Shown: in pieces, positions 61,717-63,855 of the stretch | How positions within the stretch are numbered: position 1 is the stretch's first letter | Layout: each line of letters begins with the position of its first letter | NCBI GenBank assembly: GCA_945906935.1 | Contig: CAMDSO010000008.1 | Location: forward strand, 1-63,855 | Reading direction: 5' to 3' | Length of the DNA stretch: 63,855 nucleotides | Source of the DNA: Bordetella parapertussis | GTDB lineage: Bacteria; Pseudomonadota; Gammaproteobacteria; Burkholderiales; SG8-41 | Made by a program: the position numbers and the translations under genes | The notes under the pieces: model-generated | The model's database searches: none | Seen by the model: only the letters and a program-made list of their open reading frames with translations | Told to the model about the DNA's origin: nothing

Positions 61717-62328
61717 ATGAGTAAAGATTACAAAAGTTCGAATAGAACCGTTCCCAGCGGCAAAGGGGGCGCCGGCTCGCTGATGGTTGGTATCTTGATC
61801 GGGCTATTGCTTGGCCTCGGGCTTTCTCTGGCGGTTGCTTGGTATATCAACAAAATGCCAACACCTTTTCAGGCTCGCTCCAGCCAGTCTGGTAAAGGAG
61901 ATTCACAAAAGTCGGTTGGTAACGAGACTGCAAAGGGCGACGAAAAAAGTGCGAAGACAGAGACCAAGCCGCGCTTTGATTTCTACAAGATTCTGCCCGG
62001 CTCAGAAGAGCCCGCCACCGACCAGCAGTTAAGGGATGCCGAACAGCAGAAACCTACCGCACAAGCAAGAGAAGCCTTCTATCTGCAGGCTGGCGCATTT
62101 CAAAACGCGCCCGACGCAGACAACCTAAAAGCCCGTCTTGCACTAATGGGTATGGAGGCAACTGTGCAAACAACCACCTTGCCCGACAAGGGCGTCTGGC
62201 ATCGCGTTCGATCCGGCCCGTATTCAACGGTTGAGGAACTTAATAGGGCGAGGGCGGCCCTAAAGCAGGGCGGTATCGATACCACGTTGATTAAAGTCCG
62301 TGAAACAACATCGCAATCGGAAAAATAA
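61717..62328 (+). CDS. SPOR-domain (FtsN-like) membrane protein
   Basis: A 203-residue bitopic inner-membrane protein: a short cytoplasmic N-terminus, one membrane helix at about 22-43 (MVGILIGLLLGLGLSLAVAW), a charged Lys/Ser-rich linker and a C-terminal SPOR domain (about 122-198: FYLQAGAFQNAPDADNLKAR; WHRVRSGPYSTVEELNRARA) that binds denuded peptidoglycan at the septum. FtsN-like in layout. It follows argS by nine bases, an order conserved in betaproteobacteria. Confidence 0.92.
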   Translation: MSKDYKSSNRTVPSGKGGAGSLMVGILIGLLLGLGLSLAVAWYINKMPTPFQARSSQSGKGDSQKSVGNETAKGDEKSAKTETKPRFDFYKILPGSEEPATDQQLRDAEQQKPTAQAREAFYLQAGAFQNAPDADNLKARLALMGMEATVQTTTLPDKGVWHRVRSGPYSTVEELNRARAALKQGGIDTTLIKVRETTSQSEK

Positions 62329-62344
62329 CCAGTTGGGAGAACTC

Positions 62345-63028
62345 ATGATATCTATGCTTAAACGACTTGTGGTAACTGGATGCGTTGCGCTGCTCATGTC
62401 AACAACTGGCCTGGCTTTGGCGCAAACAGCACCTACGCTGGGACGCGACTTTACGATGATCAACCCGCCCCAGCCGACTGACAGCGGCAAAAAAATCGAG
62501 GTCGTCGAGTTCTTTTGGTATGGCTGCATACATTGTTATCACCTTGAGGCTCCGTTAAAAGGTTGGCTCAAACGCAAACCTGCAGATATTGAGTTCCGCT
62601 ATGTGCCGGCGATTTTCGACCCGGCATCCTGGGGGCCGATGGCACGCGCGTTTTATGCGCTTGATGCAATCGGGGTAGGCGGCAAGTATCACGACGATAT
62701 ATTCGGCGCTATCCATAAGGATGGCTTCAAAGCCATGGTTACCGACCCGCGCGTTATGGCCGATTGGTTTGCCAACAAGGGCGTAGACCGGCAAAAATTT
62801 GTAGACGCCTACAACTCCTTTGCCGTAAACGGCAAGGTGAAACGCTCCGAAGACATTACTCGCAGCTACGATGTGTCGGGGACTCCGGCAATTGCCGTTG
62901 ATGGGAAATATATGACCGGGCCGTCCATGGTGCTCGGCGCTGACGGCAGCGTAAATTATGACCGGTTTTTTCAAGTCGTCGATCAGCTGATTGTACGCGC
63001 GCGCAAGGAGCGCGCAGGACAAAAATAG
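62345..63028 (+). CDS. DsbA-type thiol:disulfide oxidoreductase with CIHC active site
   Basis: A 227-residue exported thioredoxin-fold protein. The signal peptide ends at about residue 26 (LALA-QT); the active site is C61-I-H-C64 in EFFWYGCIHCYHLEAP and the cis-proline is Pro181 in SGTPAIAVDG. DsbA enzymes normally have CPHC; isoleucine for proline should alter the redox potential. The start is ATG 62345, five bases after GGGAG; ATG 62354 is an alternative. A related gene follows after three bases. Family certain; activity level inferred. Confidence 0.92.
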   Translation: MISMLKRLVVTGCVALLMSTTGLALAQTAPTLGRDFTMINPPQPTDSGKKIEVVEFFWYGCIHCYHLEAPLKGWLKRKPADIEFRYVPAIFDPASWGPMARAFYALDAIGVGGKYHDDIFGAIHKDGFKAMVTDPRVMADWFANKGVDRQKFVDAYNSFAVNGKVKRSEDITRSYDVSGTPAIAVDGKYMTGPSMVLGADGSVNYDRFFQVVDQLIVRARKERAGQK

Positions 63029-63031
63029 CGC

Positions 63032-63694
63032 ATGCGCGCTATCCGTCAGGACCTGTTCAGTTTTCTGTTAACAGTTTGCTTCGGGGTCTGGATCGGCAGT
63101 CCGGTTTTAGCTCAGCCCATCCAGCCTGAGATCGATTATCGAGTTCTCTCTCGTTCTCAACCAGTCCCTGACGGCAATCGGATCGAGGTCATTGAGTTTT
63201 TCTTCTACCCCTGTCCTTACTGCAACGAGCTGGCCCCGGAAGTTGAGCGCTGGCAGAAAACACTCCCTCCAGATGTTGTTGTTCGACGGGCGCCGGTCGT
63301 TAGGCATGACAGCTGGGTGCCATTGGCGAAAATTTATTTTGCTCTTGAGACGCTTGGTGAAGTGGCTCGATTGCATCTGGCCGTCTATCGGAGCTATCAC
63401 ACCGACGGCCTGCAGATTAACCGTGAACCCGTTGTAGAGACATGGGCCGCAAAAAATAGTATTGATGGCGCTAAATTTATGGCGAGCTATCGGTCTGCAG
63501 AGGTGCAACTAAAAGTTGATCTTGCACGAAAAATGACCTTGGACTACGAGGTTCAGGCGATGCCGTCTTTTGTAGTAGATGGCCGCTATATAACTTCAAG
63601 CAGCATGACATCTAATGTGCCTAAGGTGCTTTCGGTTGTGGATGCGTTGATCCGCCTCGCGCGCAAAAATAGGGTGGATATATCCATTCGATAA
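63032..63694 (+). CDS. Second DsbA-like thioredoxin-fold protein (CPYC)
   Basis: A 220-residue exported protein related to the preceding gene. The signal peptide ends near residue 27 (PVLA-QP). The active site C61-P-Y-C64 in EFFFYPCPYCNELAPE is at the same residue numbers as in its neighbour, and AMPSFVVDG carries the cis-proline. PY is less oxidising than PH in related enzymes, so it may serve special substrates. It starts three bases after the first dsbA stop, so the pair looks like a tandem duplication within one transcript. No terminator is seen in the remaining 161 bases. Confidence 0.88.
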   Translation: MRAIRQDLFSFLLTVCFGVWIGSPVLAQPIQPEIDYRVLSRSQPVPDGNRIEVIEFFFYPCPYCNELAPEVERWQKTLPPDVVVRRAPVVRHDSWVPLAKIYFALETLGEVARLHLAVYRSYHTDGLQINREPVVETWAAKNSIDGAKFMASYRSAEVQLKVDLARKMTLDYEVQAMPSFVVDGRYITSSSMTSNVPKVLSVVDALIRLARKNRVDISIR

Positions 63695-63777
63695 GAGTGC
63701 CGTTTGCCATATTGACAGCGTTGATCGCTGATTAAGGCGAAGCTCTGGCCTCTGGCTTGATTGTTCCGCTACCAGAC

Positions 63778-63855
63778 TTACTCTACGGTGATGAAGTGCT
63801 TTTGGTAGTAGGTACTTGTCAACATTACCTACTAGCAGAATTACTCCACGGTGAC
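63778..63855. repeat. Imperfect direct repeat and inverted repeat at the right edge
   Basis: TTACTCTACGGTGA (63778-63791) recurs as TTACTCCACGGTGA (63841-63854), one change in 14, with starts 63 bases apart. Between them TAGTAGGTA (63806-63814) and TACCTACTA (63826-63834) form a 9-bp inverted repeat with an 11-base spacer. The window ends inside the second copy, so it cannot be told whether this is a pair or the start of an array. Confidence 0.35.

Overview
The window reads as a contiguous piece of a betaproteobacterial chromosome. The evidence is gene order: mrcA diverging from pilMNOPQ-aroK-aroB-dgt-gltBD, then hemE-priA-argS-SPOR-dsbA; amgK-murU diverging from lptD-surA-pdxA-ksgA; and dusB-fis-purH-purD. 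Codon use is GC-rich throughout, and no rRNA, transposase, phage gene or CRISPR array was found. Genus cannot be fixed from the sequence alone; a Rhodocyclales/Nitrosomonadales-type organism is my guess.

Layout. 1-526: left edge, a tRNA-Ala(CGC) on the minus strand with two hairpin terminators after it. 527-7603: a SapC-family gene, lgt (minus), ilvD, an HtrA-like PDZ protein that has lost catalytic residues, a YyaL-type thioredoxin-domain protein and a small cytochrome c. 7687-16236: a complete branched-chain amino-acid (Liv) ABC transporter joined without a gap to a membrane histidine kinase and a Ser/Thr kinase carrying two receiver domains. 16249-27164 (all minus): amgK-murU-pepP-ubiH, then dusB-fis-purH-purD-VOC-hemF and a broken lysozyme-inhibitor gene. 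27216-32691: outer-membrane biogenesis (lptD, surA), pdxA and ksgA. 32669-38634: gloA, rubredoxin, thiD-thiE-hemL, cytochrome c4, engB and hemB. 38631-49942: a conserved protein of unknown function, mrcA, the type IV pilus operon, aroK, aroB and dgt. 50124-63694: gltBD, hemE, priA, argS, a SPOR protein and two DsbA-like oxidoreductases.

Themes. Four haem-synthesis genes (hemF, hemL, hemB, hemE) lie in separate operons along with two cytochromes. Envelope functions recur: lipoprotein maturation, LPS assembly, peptidoglycan synthesis and recycling, pili, disulfide formation. Nearly all genes are housekeeping; the less ordinary material is in the regulatory layer and between genes.

Main points for a second look: (1) a structured minus-strand small RNA candidate between engB and hemB, with an anti-Shine-Dalgarno loop and its own terminator; (2) the Liv transporter / histidine kinase / Hanks kinase-REC-REC cluster; (3) two consensus DnaA boxes in the 335-bp gap between hemE and priA; (4) a perfect 16-bp palindrome filling the spacer of the liv promoter; (5) an HtrA-like pseudoprotease; (6) a PliI-type lysozyme-inhibitor gene cut by one in-frame stop. 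No clearly new multi-gene system such as a defence island or mobile element was recognised.
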